In this document: positions 43,784-51,785 of the stretch, one piece after another
Layout of the letters: each line of letters starts with the position of its first letter
How positions within the stretch are numbered: position 1 is the first letter of the stretch
From: Flavobacteriales bacterium
GTDB taxonomy: Bacteria > Bacteroidota > Bacteroidia > Flavobacteriales > Flavobacteriaceae
Reading direction: 5' to 3'
Length of the DNA: 52,764 nt
Assembly (NCBI GenBank): GCA_004214175.1
Contig: SGZH01000005.1
Location: 1-52,764, forward strand
Made by a program: the position numbers and the translations under genes
The notes under the pieces: generated by a model
Database searches by the model: none
Seen by the model: only the letters and a program-made list of their open reading frames with translations
Told to the model about the DNA's origin: nothing

Positions 43784-44725
43784 ATGTATATAGAACAGGC
43801 ATTTAAATTTAAACAAGACCTTTGGCGTTATTTACTGGGGATATTAATTGTTTTCATATTGGGATGGCAGATTATAGGAGTGATTCCATTAGGAATTGTT
43901 TCTTGGTTTAAAGCTAGCAATGCAGAAGAATTTATAACTGCTAGTGAATCTGCTTTTTCTACTTTATTTCCTTTAAAAAGTAATCTCTATCTTTTTTTAA
44001 TGCTGTTGACTTTTTTAGGAGGATTTGTTGCATTATTAGTAGTTATTAAATTATTACATCATCAGTCTTTTATTCAACTAACAACCTCCAGAGATAAAAT
44101 TGATTGGGGACGTTTTTTCTTTGGATTTAGTATCATAGCTTTTTTGACTATCACCACAACAGCATTAGATTTTTTATACAATCCTGAGAATTATTTGATT
44201 CAGTTTGAATGGAAATCTTTTTCAATCATGTTTCTAATAGCCATTGTTTTTATTCCATTACAAACTAGTTTTGAGGAATATTTTTTTAGAGGTTATTTAA
44301 TGCAAGGAATTGGAATCGCTTCAAGAAATAAGTGGATTCCATTACTATTGACATCTTTTATATTTGGAAGTTTACACTTTTTTAATCCAGAGGTAGATAA
44401 GATTGGAAATATAGCCATGGTTTATTACATAGGAACTGGTTTTTTTTTAGGAATAATTACGCTAATGGACGAAGGAATGGAATTGTCTTTGGGTTTTCAT
44501 GCAGGTACTAATTTGATAATCGTATTGTTAGTGACGAGTGATTGGACTGTTTTTCAAACTAATTCTATTTTATTAGATCTTTCAGATCCAAGTAAGGGAA
44601 TTGAGGTAGTATTACCTGTATTCATATTGTATCCAATATTATTGGGAGTGATGTCCTGGAAGTATAAATGGACTGATTGGAAAGGTAAACTATTTGGAAA
44701 GGTTTTGCCTTTGAAAAAATATTAA
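43784..44725 (+). CDS. CPBP-family intramembrane protease
   Basis: 313 aa with about 7-8 membrane segments. Catalytic motifs: SFEEYFFRGYLMQG (EExxxR), FGSLHFFNPE (FxxxH) and GFHAGTNLIIVL (HxxxN/B type). CPBP (CAAX/bacteriocin-processing, Abi) proteases include eukaryotic Rce1 and bacteriocin self-immunity factors. It lies between menC and menE with small gaps, so it is co-transcribed with menaquinone genes; no substrate can be named. Confidence 0.9.
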   Translation: MYIEQAFKFKQDLWRYLLGILIVFILGWQIIGVIPLGIVSWFKASNAEEFITASESAFSTLFPLKSNLYLFLMLLTFLGGFVALLVVIKLLHHQSFIQLTTSRDKIDWGRFFFGFSIIAFLTITTTALDFLYNPENYLIQFEWKSFSIMFLIAIVFIPLQTSFEEYFFRGYLMQGIGIASRNKWIPLLLTSFIFGSLHFFNPEVDKIGNIAMVYYIGTGFFLGIITLMDEGMELSLGFHAGTNLIIVLLVTSDWTVFQTNSILLDLSDPSKGIEVVLPVFILYPILLGVMSWKYKWTDWKGKLFGKVLPLKKY

Positions 44726-44748
44726 ATTAGAAAAACTACATTTAAACA

Positions 44749-45834
44749 TTGACATCTTTTAGCACATATGTTCATCCAAAATTTAAATTAAACGGTCTTC
44801 CATACCGATTTGGTGATTTATATGAATTGGCTCTAGATTTCGAGAAATCTCTGGTACCTTACGAGATAGAGATTGGTAAATTTTTAACAGAATGGCTAAA
44901 TAACAACGATTATATAAGAGTTCATACTTCTGGATCTACAGGAACTCCAAAAAAAATAAATATTTTAAAAACCCAAATGATCAACAGTGCGATAGCTACG
45001 GGTATATTTTTTAAATTAGAAAGTGGTACTAGAGCTCTATTATGTTTACCAGCTAGTTATATCGCTGGTAAAATGATGTTGGTGCGAGCGATGATCTTAG
45101 GTTGGGATCTTCATGTTAAAGCACCTGAAAAAAATGCTATTGGACAAAATGATCAGGTATATGATTTTGTTGCGATGGTACCTTACCAAGTTCATCATTC
45201 TTTAAAACACTTAAATAAAGTTAAAAAACTAATAATCGGAGGAGCTGCTATTTCTGAGAAGTTAATAAAAGAGTTAAAAAATATTGATACCGAAGTTTTT
45301 GCTACTTATGGAATGACTGAAACAGTAAGTCATATAGCAATAAGACCCATAAACGGTTTAGCAAAATCGAATTACTATCATGCTTTACCTGATGTTAAAT
45401 TTTCTATTGATCAGCGAGAGTGTCTAGTCATTGAAGCTCCACAAGTATCAAAGCTTGAGATTCTAACCAATGATGTAGTAAAATTAATTTCAAATAATAC
45501 CTTTGAATATTTAGGTAGATTTGATAATATTATTAATAGTGGAGGAATAAAGTTATTTCCTGAACAGATAGAAGTTAAATTAGCTAAATTTATAAGTCGT
45601 CCATTTATAATTGCTTCAGAAAAAAACGAAGCATTAGGTGAACAATTGATCTTAATTTTTGAAGAAGACTCATCAGAATCAATTCCCGATATTAAAGAAG
45701 CTTTTAGTATTCTATCAAATTATGAGAGGCCTAAAAAAATATATTCTTTTTCAAAATTTCCTATTACTGAGACTCAAAAGATTAAACGGTCAGAGATTCT
45801 TAAGAACTTAGACCAAGCTGCTCAAATAATATAA
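44749..45834 (+). CDS. menE: o-Succinylbenzoate--CoA ligase, short form (TTG start)
   Basis: 361 aa, TTG start (opens TSFSTYVHPKFKLNGLPYR). Acyl-adenylate enzyme: P-loop RVHTSGSTGTPKKINILK, CLPASYIAGKMMLVRAM, AMP motif FATYGMTETVSHIAIRP and hinge GRFDNIINSGGIKLFPEQIE. It is ~100 aa shorter than enterobacterial MenE at the N-terminus, which is normal for Bacteroidota. Activates OSB with CoA; MenB would follow elsewhere. Ends in a strong terminator that closes the men run. Confidence 0.92.
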   Translation: MTSFSTYVHPKFKLNGLPYRFGDLYELALDFEKSLVPYEIEIGKFLTEWLNNNDYIRVHTSGSTGTPKKINILKTQMINSAIATGIFFKLESGTRALLCLPASYIAGKMMLVRAMILGWDLHVKAPEKNAIGQNDQVYDFVAMVPYQVHHSLKHLNKVKKLIIGGAAISEKLIKELKNIDTEVFATYGMTETVSHIAIRPINGLAKSNYYHALPDVKFSIDQRECLVIEAPQVSKLEILTNDVVKLISNNTFEYLGRFDNIINSGGIKLFPEQIEVKLAKFISRPFIIASEKNEALGEQLILIFEEDSSESIPDIKEAFSILSNYERPKKIYSFSKFPITETQKIKRSEILKNLDQAAQII

Positions 45835-45866
45835 AAAAAGCACAAGTAATCTTGTGCTTTTTTTTT
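45834..45866. terminator. Two-way intrinsic terminator after menE
   Basis: AAAAAGCACAAG / TAAT / CTTGTGCTTTTT with nine T following on the plus strand and an A-run on the left, so it also ends the convergent lipoprotein gene. Confidence 0.92.
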
Positions 45867-45877
45867 AAGTGTTTGAT

Positions 45878-45895
45878 TTATTATTATTATTATTA
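45878..45895. repeat. (TTA)6 microsatellite at the 3' end of the NTF2-like gene
   Basis: Six TTA units, which on the minus strand are six in-frame TAA codons; the first is the stop of the lipoprotein gene. They follow a short run of GAA/GAG codons (QEEEE). Slippage here would not change the protein. Confidence 0.8.
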
Positions 45896-46387
45896 TTCTT
45901 CCTCTTCTTGAACTTGATCGTAAACACCACCAAGATCAAACCATTCCATAGTTCCTTTTCCTAGATTGTTTTCATCATACTCAATTACAGCATAATATTT
46001 TGTTTCAGTATTTTTACCTGTAGCTTTGTGAGTTGAACTCCAGGTTCCATAAACTCTAACAGACCCATTTGGTACAAACTCTTCATCTACCCCAGGATAA
46101 TATTGGCGATCAGAAAATTTAAAGTTTTCAAATTCTGCATGCCATCCTTTCATTGCTTGTTTCCATTGATCTTTAGACAGAGAGTCATTTGTATTAGCAG
46201 GAGACCAAAACATATCTTCTGACCACATAGCAGCCATGCTTTCTATATCTCCAGCTTCAAAAAGATTATAAGCATTATCTGCAATTTTCATGTTAGTATT
46301 AAAATCCTTAAAGGGATCAGAAGTTTCAGTTGTTTCTTGGCAGCTCCATAAAGCTATAAAGGCAATAATAAATGTAAGTTGTTTCAT
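45893..46387 (-). CDS. NTF2/SnoaL-like lipoprotein
   Basis: 164 aa. Lipoprotein signal MKQLTFIIAFIALWSC; the mature part has the NTF2-like pattern of helices and a curved sheet: IADNAYNLFEAGDIESMAAMWSEDMFW, WKQAMKGWHAEFENFKFSD, GSVRVYGTWSSTHKATGKN and KYYAVIEYDENNLGKGTMEWFD. Family members range from isomerases to ligand-binding proteins, and no catalytic residue can be singled out. Ends QEEEE before six stop codons in a row. Confidence 0.78.
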   Translation of the reverse strand: MKQLTFIIAFIALWSCQETTETSDPFKDFNTNMKIADNAYNLFEAGDIESMAAMWSEDMFWSPANTNDSLSKDQWKQAMKGWHAEFENFKFSDRQYYPGVDEEFVPNGSVRVYGTWSSTHKATGKNTETKYYAVIEYDENNLGKGTMEWFDLGGVYDQVQEEEE

Positions 46388-46480
46388 GATTTTTATTTTA
46401 GTTCATTAATATTGAGCAATTTAGTATTTTTTATGTTATCTAAAAATTAATTTTTTTCGTATTTTTAATTAACTTCTATT

Positions 46481-48109
46481 TTAAACCTGAATCACTCCCA
46501 AATTAAATTTCTTTTTAATGGGTGCGTGGTTAGCTGCCTCAATTCCCATAGAAATCCAGCTTCTAGTATCTAGAGGATCAATGATTGCATCAGTCCATAA
46601 TCTAGAAGCAGCATAATAGGGAGATACTTGTTCGTCGTACCTTGATTTTATTTTTTTATAAAGTTCTTTTTCTAATTTTGGAGTAATTTTTTGCCCTTGT
46701 TTTTTTAGGGATGCTGTTTCAATTTGAAGTAAAACTTTTGCAGCACTGTTTCCACTCATCACTGCTAATTCTGCACTCGGCCATGCAGCTAATAATCTTG
46801 GGTCATAAGCTTTACCACACATTGCATAATTTCCAGCACCGTAGGAATTTCCGATGATAATCGTAAATTTAGGGACGATACTGTTACTTACGGCGTTCAC
46901 CATTTTAGCTCCATCTTTTATGATACCTCCATGTTCACTTTTACTTCCTACCATAAATCCAGTTACATCCTGAAGAAATACCAAAGGGATTTTTTTCTGA
47001 TTGCAATTAGCAATAAAACGAGTTGCCTTATCACTACTATCACTATAGATGACCCCTCCAAATTGCATTTCGCCTTTTTTAGACTTTACCAATTTTCTTT
47101 GGTTAGCTACAATACCAACAGCCCATCCATCAATTCTAGCATAACCTGTTAAGATTGTTTTTCCATAATCTTTTTTGTACTCTTCGAATAAAGAATTGTC
47201 AACAATACGTTTAATAATTTCAAGCATATCGTATTGATCAGCTCTTGATTTTGGGAGAATTCCATAAATTTCTTTTGGATCATTTTTAGGTTTTAATGAT
47301 TTTTCTCTGTTAAAACCAGCTTTTTCATAATCTCCAATTTTTGATAAGATATTTTTAATAGTATCTAAAGCTTCTTTATCATTTTTAGATTTATAGTCGG
47401 TAACACCGCTAATTTCACAATGTGTTGAAGCTCCCCCCAAAGTTTCATTGTCTATAGTTTCACCAATAGCAGCCTTTACTAAATAGCTTCCAGCTAAAAA
47501 TATACTTCCTGTTTTATCAACAATCAAAGCTTCATCACTCATAATAGGTAAGTAGGCGCCACCTGCCACACAACTTCCCATCACAGCAGAAATCTGTGTG
47601 ATACCCATACTACTCATGACAGCATTATTTCTAAAAATACGTCCAAAGTGCTCTTTGTCAGGAAATATTTCATCTTGCAGAGGAAGATATACTCCTGCAC
47701 TATCAACTAAATAAATAATAGGTAAATTATTTTCAATAGAGATTTCTTGTGCCCTTAAATTCTTTTTTCCTGTTATTGGAAACCAAGCACCGGCTTTAAC
47801 AGTGGCATCATTGGCCACAACTACACACTGTTTTCCACTAACATAACCGATTTTAACAACAACACCTCCACTTGGGCAACCGCCATGTTCCTCATACATA
47901 AGGTATCCAGCAAAACCACCAATTTCTATACTTTTTGATTTAGGATCTAATAAATAATCAATTCGTTCACGAGCAGTCATTTTACCTTTAGCGTGATGTT
48001 TTTTGATTTTATCTTTACCACCCCCAAGCTTAACTTTTGCAAATCTTTGCTTTAAGTTGGAGCTTAATAGTTTGTTATGATCTTCGTTTATATTGAAGTC
48101 TAAATCCAT
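46481..48109 (-). CDS. Acyl-CoA carboxylase, carboxyltransferase (beta) subunit, methylcrotonyl-CoA type
   Basis: 542 aa biotin-dependent carboxyltransferase. N-terminal half with KGKMTARERIDYLLDP, YLVDSAGVYLPLQDEIFPD and the oxyanion region MGSCVAGGAYLPIMSDEALIV; C-terminal half with FLQDVTGFMVGSKSEHGGI and NSYGAGNYAMCGKAYDPRL. The pattern GSIFLAGSYLVKAAIGE and the AYDPRLLAAWPSAELAVMSG stretch fit methylcrotonyl-CoA carboxylase (leucine breakdown) better than propionyl-CoA carboxylase, but substrate is inferred. No biotin carboxylase subunit is in the window. Confidence 0.88.
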   Translation of the reverse strand: MDLDFNINEDHNKLLSSNLKQRFAKVKLGGGKDKIKKHHAKGKMTARERIDYLLDPKSKSIEIGGFAGYLMYEEHGGCPSGGVVVKIGYVSGKQCVVVANDATVKAGAWFPITGKKNLRAQEISIENNLPIIYLVDSAGVYLPLQDEIFPDKEHFGRIFRNNAVMSSMGITQISAVMGSCVAGGAYLPIMSDEALIVDKTGSIFLAGSYLVKAAIGETIDNETLGGASTHCEISGVTDYKSKNDKEALDTIKNILSKIGDYEKAGFNREKSLKPKNDPKEIYGILPKSRADQYDMLEIIKRIVDNSLFEEYKKDYGKTILTGYARIDGWAVGIVANQRKLVKSKKGEMQFGGVIYSDSSDKATRFIANCNQKKIPLVFLQDVTGFMVGSKSEHGGIIKDGAKMVNAVSNSIVPKFTIIIGNSYGAGNYAMCGKAYDPRLLAAWPSAELAVMSGNSAAKVLLQIETASLKKQGQKITPKLEKELYKKIKSRYDEQVSPYYAASRLWTDAIIDPLDTRSWISMGIEAANHAPIKKKFNLGVIQV

Positions 48110-48227
48110 TGTATTTATTGATTTGGGCTAAAATACAAAACTTTAAATTGAAATACTCCCATGGAACTATAAACTAAGAATTATAAGTATATTTTATGTA
48201 TAATTGTATAATTATATTTTTAAAAAG

Positions 48228-48758
48228 ATGAAAAAAATTATCGCTTTTGCAGGTAGTAATAGTAGAGAATCAATTAATAAAAAACTTGTAGTTCTTACTG
48301 CAAATAAAATAAAGGATATTTCTATTAAGGTTTTAGATTTAAACGAATATCAACTTCCACTTTATGGTATTGATCACGAAAATGAGTTTGGCATTCCAAA
48401 CAATGCTCAAAAGTTTTTTGATAAAGTTAAAAGTGCTGATGGTATTATTTTATCCTTAGCAGAGCATAATGGCGCCTATACTGCTGTTTTTAAAAATATG
48501 TTTGATTGGATGTCTCGAATTGATGGAAAGTTATGGAATTACAAACCTATGTTCTTAATGTCCACTTCTACAGGAGAAAGAGGAGGTAGGTCAGTTCTAG
48601 AAATTGCAAAGGCAAGGTTTCCCTTTATGGGAGGAAATATTGTTGCAGAATTTTCATTGCCATTTTTTGAAAAAAACTATTCGTATGAAGGTCTCCTAGA
48701 TAGCGCATTAGAAGATTCTCTAAATTTTGAAATATCTAAATTTAAAAAAGCTTTATAA
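48228..48758 (+). CDS. NAD(P)H-dependent FMN reductase
   Basis: 176 aa from the ATG of MKKIIAFAGSNSRESINKKL; the track start at 48204 is a TTG with a poor N-terminus. Flavodoxin-like fold with the phosphate loop GSNSRESINKK, LNEYQLPLYGIDHE, and SLAEHNGAYTAVFKNMFDWMSRI, then MSTSTGERGGRSVLE. Reduces FMN or small quinone/azo substrates; the in vivo substrate is not known. Divergent from the carboxyltransferase gene. Confidence 0.88.
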   Translation: MKKIIAFAGSNSRESINKKLVVLTANKIKDISIKVLDLNEYQLPLYGIDHENEFGIPNNAQKFFDKVKSADGIILSLAEHNGAYTAVFKNMFDWMSRIDGKLWNYKPMFLMSTSTGERGGRSVLEIAKARFPFMGGNIVAEFSLPFFEKNYSYEGLLDSALEDSLNFEISKFKKAL

Positions 48759-48901
48759 TTTCTTATCATAGAAATAAAATATACTTTTTACCTTTTCAAT
48801 AATTAAGCTTTTATTTAAACATTTTATTTTAAAAAAACACGATATTTGCTTTTCAGCAATAATAATTTTTCTAAATAGGAATTTTTTTAATTTGATTTGA
48901 T

Positions 48902-49084
48902 ATGAGTATGAATAAAAATACAGTTTTAGCCTGGGCAACATTTATTATGACAATAATGGGTCTAGTATTGATAGGCCTTGGCGCATTTCGTTATGATGAT
49001 GTTGCAGGATGGGGTTTTGCTTCTGTTGGAATTGGGTTTTTTGCCAACGCATGGGTTTTCAATGCGTTGAAAGGGAGAGTTTAG
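48902..49084 (+). CDS. Small membrane protein, CAL67264 family
   Basis: 60 aa with two membrane segments (VLAWATFIMTIMGLVLIGLGA and FASVGIGFFANAWVFNALKG) joined by FRYDDVAGWG. It matches from memory a flavobacterial family named after a Gramella locus (CAL67264). The near-absence of change in such a short protein suggests a real role, which is unknown. It precedes ettA by 32 bases, so the two may share a transcript. Confidence 0.82.
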   Translation: MSMNKNTVLAWATFIMTIMGLVLIGLGAFRYDDVAGWGFASVGIGFFANAWVFNALKGRV

Positions 49085-49116
49085 TCTAAGTATAATTTCT
49101 TGTAAAAAGTAGATTT

Positions 49117-50808
49117 ATGTCAGATGATAAAAAAGTAATTTTCTCCATGTCTGGAGTCACCAAAGCCTACCAGAATTCACAAACACCTGTTCTTAAAAAT
49201 ATATATTTGAGTTTTTTTTATGGAGCAAAAATTGGAATTTTAGGTTTAAATGGTAGTGGTAAATCTACCCTTTTAAAAATTATAGCAGGTGTTGACACCA
49301 ACTATCGTGGAGATGTTGTTTTTGCTGATGGTTATTCGGTTGGCTACTTGGAACAAGATCCTCAATTAGATGATTCAAAAACTGTCATAGAGATTGTTAA
49401 AGAAGGCGTTCAAGAGGTAGTGGATGTTCTTGATGCGTATAATAAAATTAACGATATGTTTGGCTTACCCGAAGTCTATGAGAATCCTGAAAAAATGGAA
49501 GAACTCATGACTAAACAGGCTGAATTACAGGATAAAATTGATGCTACCAATGCCTGGGAGTTAGATACCAAATTAGAAATAGCAATGGATGCGCTACGAA
49601 CTCCCCCTGGAGAGACTCCAATTAATGTCTTGTCTGGAGGAGAAAGAAGAAGAGTTGCATTATGTAGGTTATTGTTGCAAGAACCCGATATTTTGTTACT
49701 TGATGAGCCTACAAACCATTTAGATGCAGAAAGTGTTCATTGGTTAGAGCATCATTTATCTCAATACAAAGGAACCGTAATTGCTGTTACTCATGATCGA
49801 TATTTTTTGGATAATGTAGCTGGTTGGATTTTAGAGTTGGACAGAGGAGAAGGAATTCCATGGAAAGGAAATTATTCGTCTTGGTTGGATCAAAAGTCTA
49901 AAAGATTAGAACAAGAAAGTAAAACCGCATCTAAACGTCAAAAAACATTAGAACGAGAACTAGATTGGGTTCGACAGGGTGCAAAGGGAAGGCAAACGAA
50001 GCAAAAAGCAAGACTTAAAAACTATGATAAGTTAATGAGTCAAGATCAGAAACAATTGGACGAAAAATTAGAAATCTATATTCCAAACGGGCCAAGATTA
50101 GGAACAAATGTCATTGAAGCAAAAGGAGTGTCTAAAGCATTTGGAGATAAATTATTATACGAAAATTTAAACTTTAACCTACCTCAAGCAGGAATTGTCG
50201 GAATTATTGGACCTAATGGTGCTGGAAAGACGACTATTTTTAAAATGATCATGGGACAAGAAAAGCCTGACAGCGGAGAGTTTAATGTTGGCGAAACTAC
50301 TCAGATAGCTTATGTAGATCAGGCTCACGAAAATATCGATATAGAAAAATCGATATGGCAAAATTTCTGTGATGGTCAGGAATTAATCATGATGAGTGGA
50401 AAACAAGTAAATTCAAGAGCTTACTTGAGTCGTTTTAATTTTGGTGGAAGTGAACAGAATAAGAAAGTCTCTATGCTCTCAGGTGGAGAAAGAAATCGTC
50501 TGCATTTAGCAATGACATTACGAGAAGAAGGTAATGTTTTGTTATTAGATGAACCTACGAACGATCTAGATGTTAACACGCTGCGTGCTTTGGAGGAAGG
50601 ACTGGAAAATTTTGCAGGATGTGCTGTAGTTATTTCACATGATCGATGGTTTTTAGATCGAGTATGTACCCATATTCTTGCCTTTGAGGGAGATAGTCAA
50701 GTCTATTTTTTTGAAGGCGGATTTAGTGAATATGAGGAAAACAAAAAGAAACGTCTTGGTAGTGATTTGTTACCCAAACGTATCAAGTACAAAAAATTAG
50801 TAAGATAG
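49117..50808 (+). CDS. ettA: Energy-dependent translational throttle protein EttA (ABC-F)
   Basis: 563 aa with two ABC ATPase domains and no membrane part. First: Walker A GILGLNGSGKSTLLK, signature NVLSGGERRRVALCRLLLQEP, Walker B DILLLDEPTNHLDAES, with the ABC-F arm insert between; second: IGPNGAGKTTIFKM, MLSGGERNRLHLAM, VLLLDEPTNDLDVN. The linker with DWVRQGAKGRQTKQKARLK contacts the ribosomal E site. Binds ribosomes and slows or releases translation initiation according to ATP/ADP. Complete. Confidence 0.93.
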   Translation: MSDDKKVIFSMSGVTKAYQNSQTPVLKNIYLSFFYGAKIGILGLNGSGKSTLLKIIAGVDTNYRGDVVFADGYSVGYLEQDPQLDDSKTVIEIVKEGVQEVVDVLDAYNKINDMFGLPEVYENPEKMEELMTKQAELQDKIDATNAWELDTKLEIAMDALRTPPGETPINVLSGGERRRVALCRLLLQEPDILLLDEPTNHLDAESVHWLEHHLSQYKGTVIAVTHDRYFLDNVAGWILELDRGEGIPWKGNYSSWLDQKSKRLEQESKTASKRQKTLERELDWVRQGAKGRQTKQKARLKNYDKLMSQDQKQLDEKLEIYIPNGPRLGTNVIEAKGVSKAFGDKLLYENLNFNLPQAGIVGIIGPNGAGKTTIFKMIMGQEKPDSGEFNVGETTQIAYVDQAHENIDIEKSIWQNFCDGQELIMMSGKQVNSRAYLSRFNFGGSEQNKKVSMLSGGERNRLHLAMTLREEGNVLLLDEPTNDLDVNTLRALEEGLENFAGCAVVISHDRWFLDRVCTHILAFEGDSQVYFFEGGFSEYEENKKKRLGSDLLPKRIKYKKLVR

Positions 50809-50815
50809 ATTTATT

Positions 50816-51505
50816 ATGTATCAAAATATAAAAGTGATTGCATTTGATGCAGATGACACTTTATGGGTAAATGAGCCTTTTTTTAGAGATGCCGAAAATG
50901 AATTTTGTAAACTTTTAAAAAATTACATTTCTAGAGAAGATTGTAAGCAACTTTTATTTGAAGTTGAAATTAATAACTTACCTATTTATGGTTATGGAAT
51001 TAAACCTTTTACCTTATCTTTAATAGAAGCTGCTATCTCACTTTCTAAAAATAGTATTCCACTAGAGACAGTATCTAAAATTATAGAATTAGGTAAAGAA
51101 ATGCTTTCTAAGCCAATTAAATTAATAGATGGAATTGAAGAAACCTTAATAAAACTTTCTTCTAAATATCGTTTGGTCATGGCTACCAAAGGAGATTTAT
51201 TGGATCAAGAGCGTAAATTAAAAAAATCAGGTTTAGAAAATTATTTTCATCACATAGAGGTGATGAGTGATAAACAACCTGATAATTACCAAAAATTACT
51301 AAACCATTTAGATATTAACTCAAATCAATTTTTAATGATAGGTAATTCTATTAAATCAGATATTCTTCCAGTTCTAGAAATAGGTGCTTATGCTATTCAT
51401 ATTCCATTCCATATTACTTGGGAACATGAAAAGGTAATAAAAAAAGTAAGTCATCATCAATTTAAAAAAATTGAATTAGCCTCTGAACTACTAGAGTTAT
51501 TATAG
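50816..51505 (+). CDS. HAD-superfamily hydrolase
   Basis: 229 aa phosphatase. Nucleophile motif AFDADDTLWVNEPFFRD (motif I DxDxT), helical cap, motif II MATKGDL, Lys in MSDKQPDNYQKLL (motif III) and metal Asp in MIGNSIKSDILPVLE (motif IV). All catalytic positions are kept. Substrate unknown. It follows ettA by seven bases and ends in an overlap with the stop of the pseudouridine synthase remnant on the other strand. Confidence 0.9.
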   Translation: MYQNIKVIAFDADDTLWVNEPFFRDAENEFCKLLKNYISREDCKQLLFEVEINNLPIYGYGIKPFTLSLIEAAISLSKNSIPLETVSKIIELGKEMLSKPIKLIDGIEETLIKLSSKYRLVMATKGDLLDQERKLKKSGLENYFHHIEVMSDKQPDNYQKLLNHLDINSNQFLMIGNSIKSDILPVLEIGAYAIHIPFHITWEHEKVIKKVSHHQFKKIELASELLELL

Positions 51506-51719
51506 ATTTTTAGTAATAGAGTAGTTTTCTTTTTTAAAATCTGCTGCTCTATTAAATTTCATTATCTTATGGGTAATAGGATGCTTAAACTCTAAACTAT
51601 CAGCATGCAAATACAAACGTTTTGATTTATTACCATACAAATCCACAAGAGCTAATTAATGATATAATAAAGATACTTTTATCCTCTATAAATATGGTTA
51701 AAGTATTGTAATCATTACT
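51500..51719 (-). pseudogene. Pseudouridine synthase (RluA/TruC-type) remnant with internal deletion
   Basis: On the minus strand, 51655-51500 reads LALVDLYGNKSKRLYLHADSLEFKHPITHKIMKFNRAADF and further to a stop that overlaps the HAD stop. LHA-x-L-x-F-x-HP-x-T is the typical C-terminal end of RluA-family pseudouridine synthases, but it has no start and is preceded by an in-frame TAA. Just upstream, in another frame (51719 to about 51655), TLTIFIEDKSIFII resembles the N-terminal strand of the same family (ilyEDksiivinK). The catalytic HRLDRxTSG part and most of the ~230 aa are missing. I read this as one gene with a large deletion; the C-terminal part is clear, the N-terminal part less so. Confidence 0.65.
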
Positions 51720-51736
51720 AATTTTTAATATTTTTG
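51706..51736 (+). promoter_or_regulatory. Promoter of the GH16 gene (TTG-N20-TATTTTTG)
   Basis: TTG 51706-51708, twenty bases, TATTTTTG 51729-51736, an exact -7 element; start near 51743, leader ~43 bases. It lies at the edge of the pseudogene remnant. Confidence 0.55.
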
Positions 51737-51785
51737 ATAATTATGGTGTTTAACAAAGCTACTGCCAACCTTTAAAAATTTTTAA

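Noticed and set aside
48753-48941. 62 aa minus-strand ORF across the FMN reductase / CAL67264 gap
   Set aside because: Overlaps the true small membrane protein gene and is low-complexity, A/T-rich sequence.
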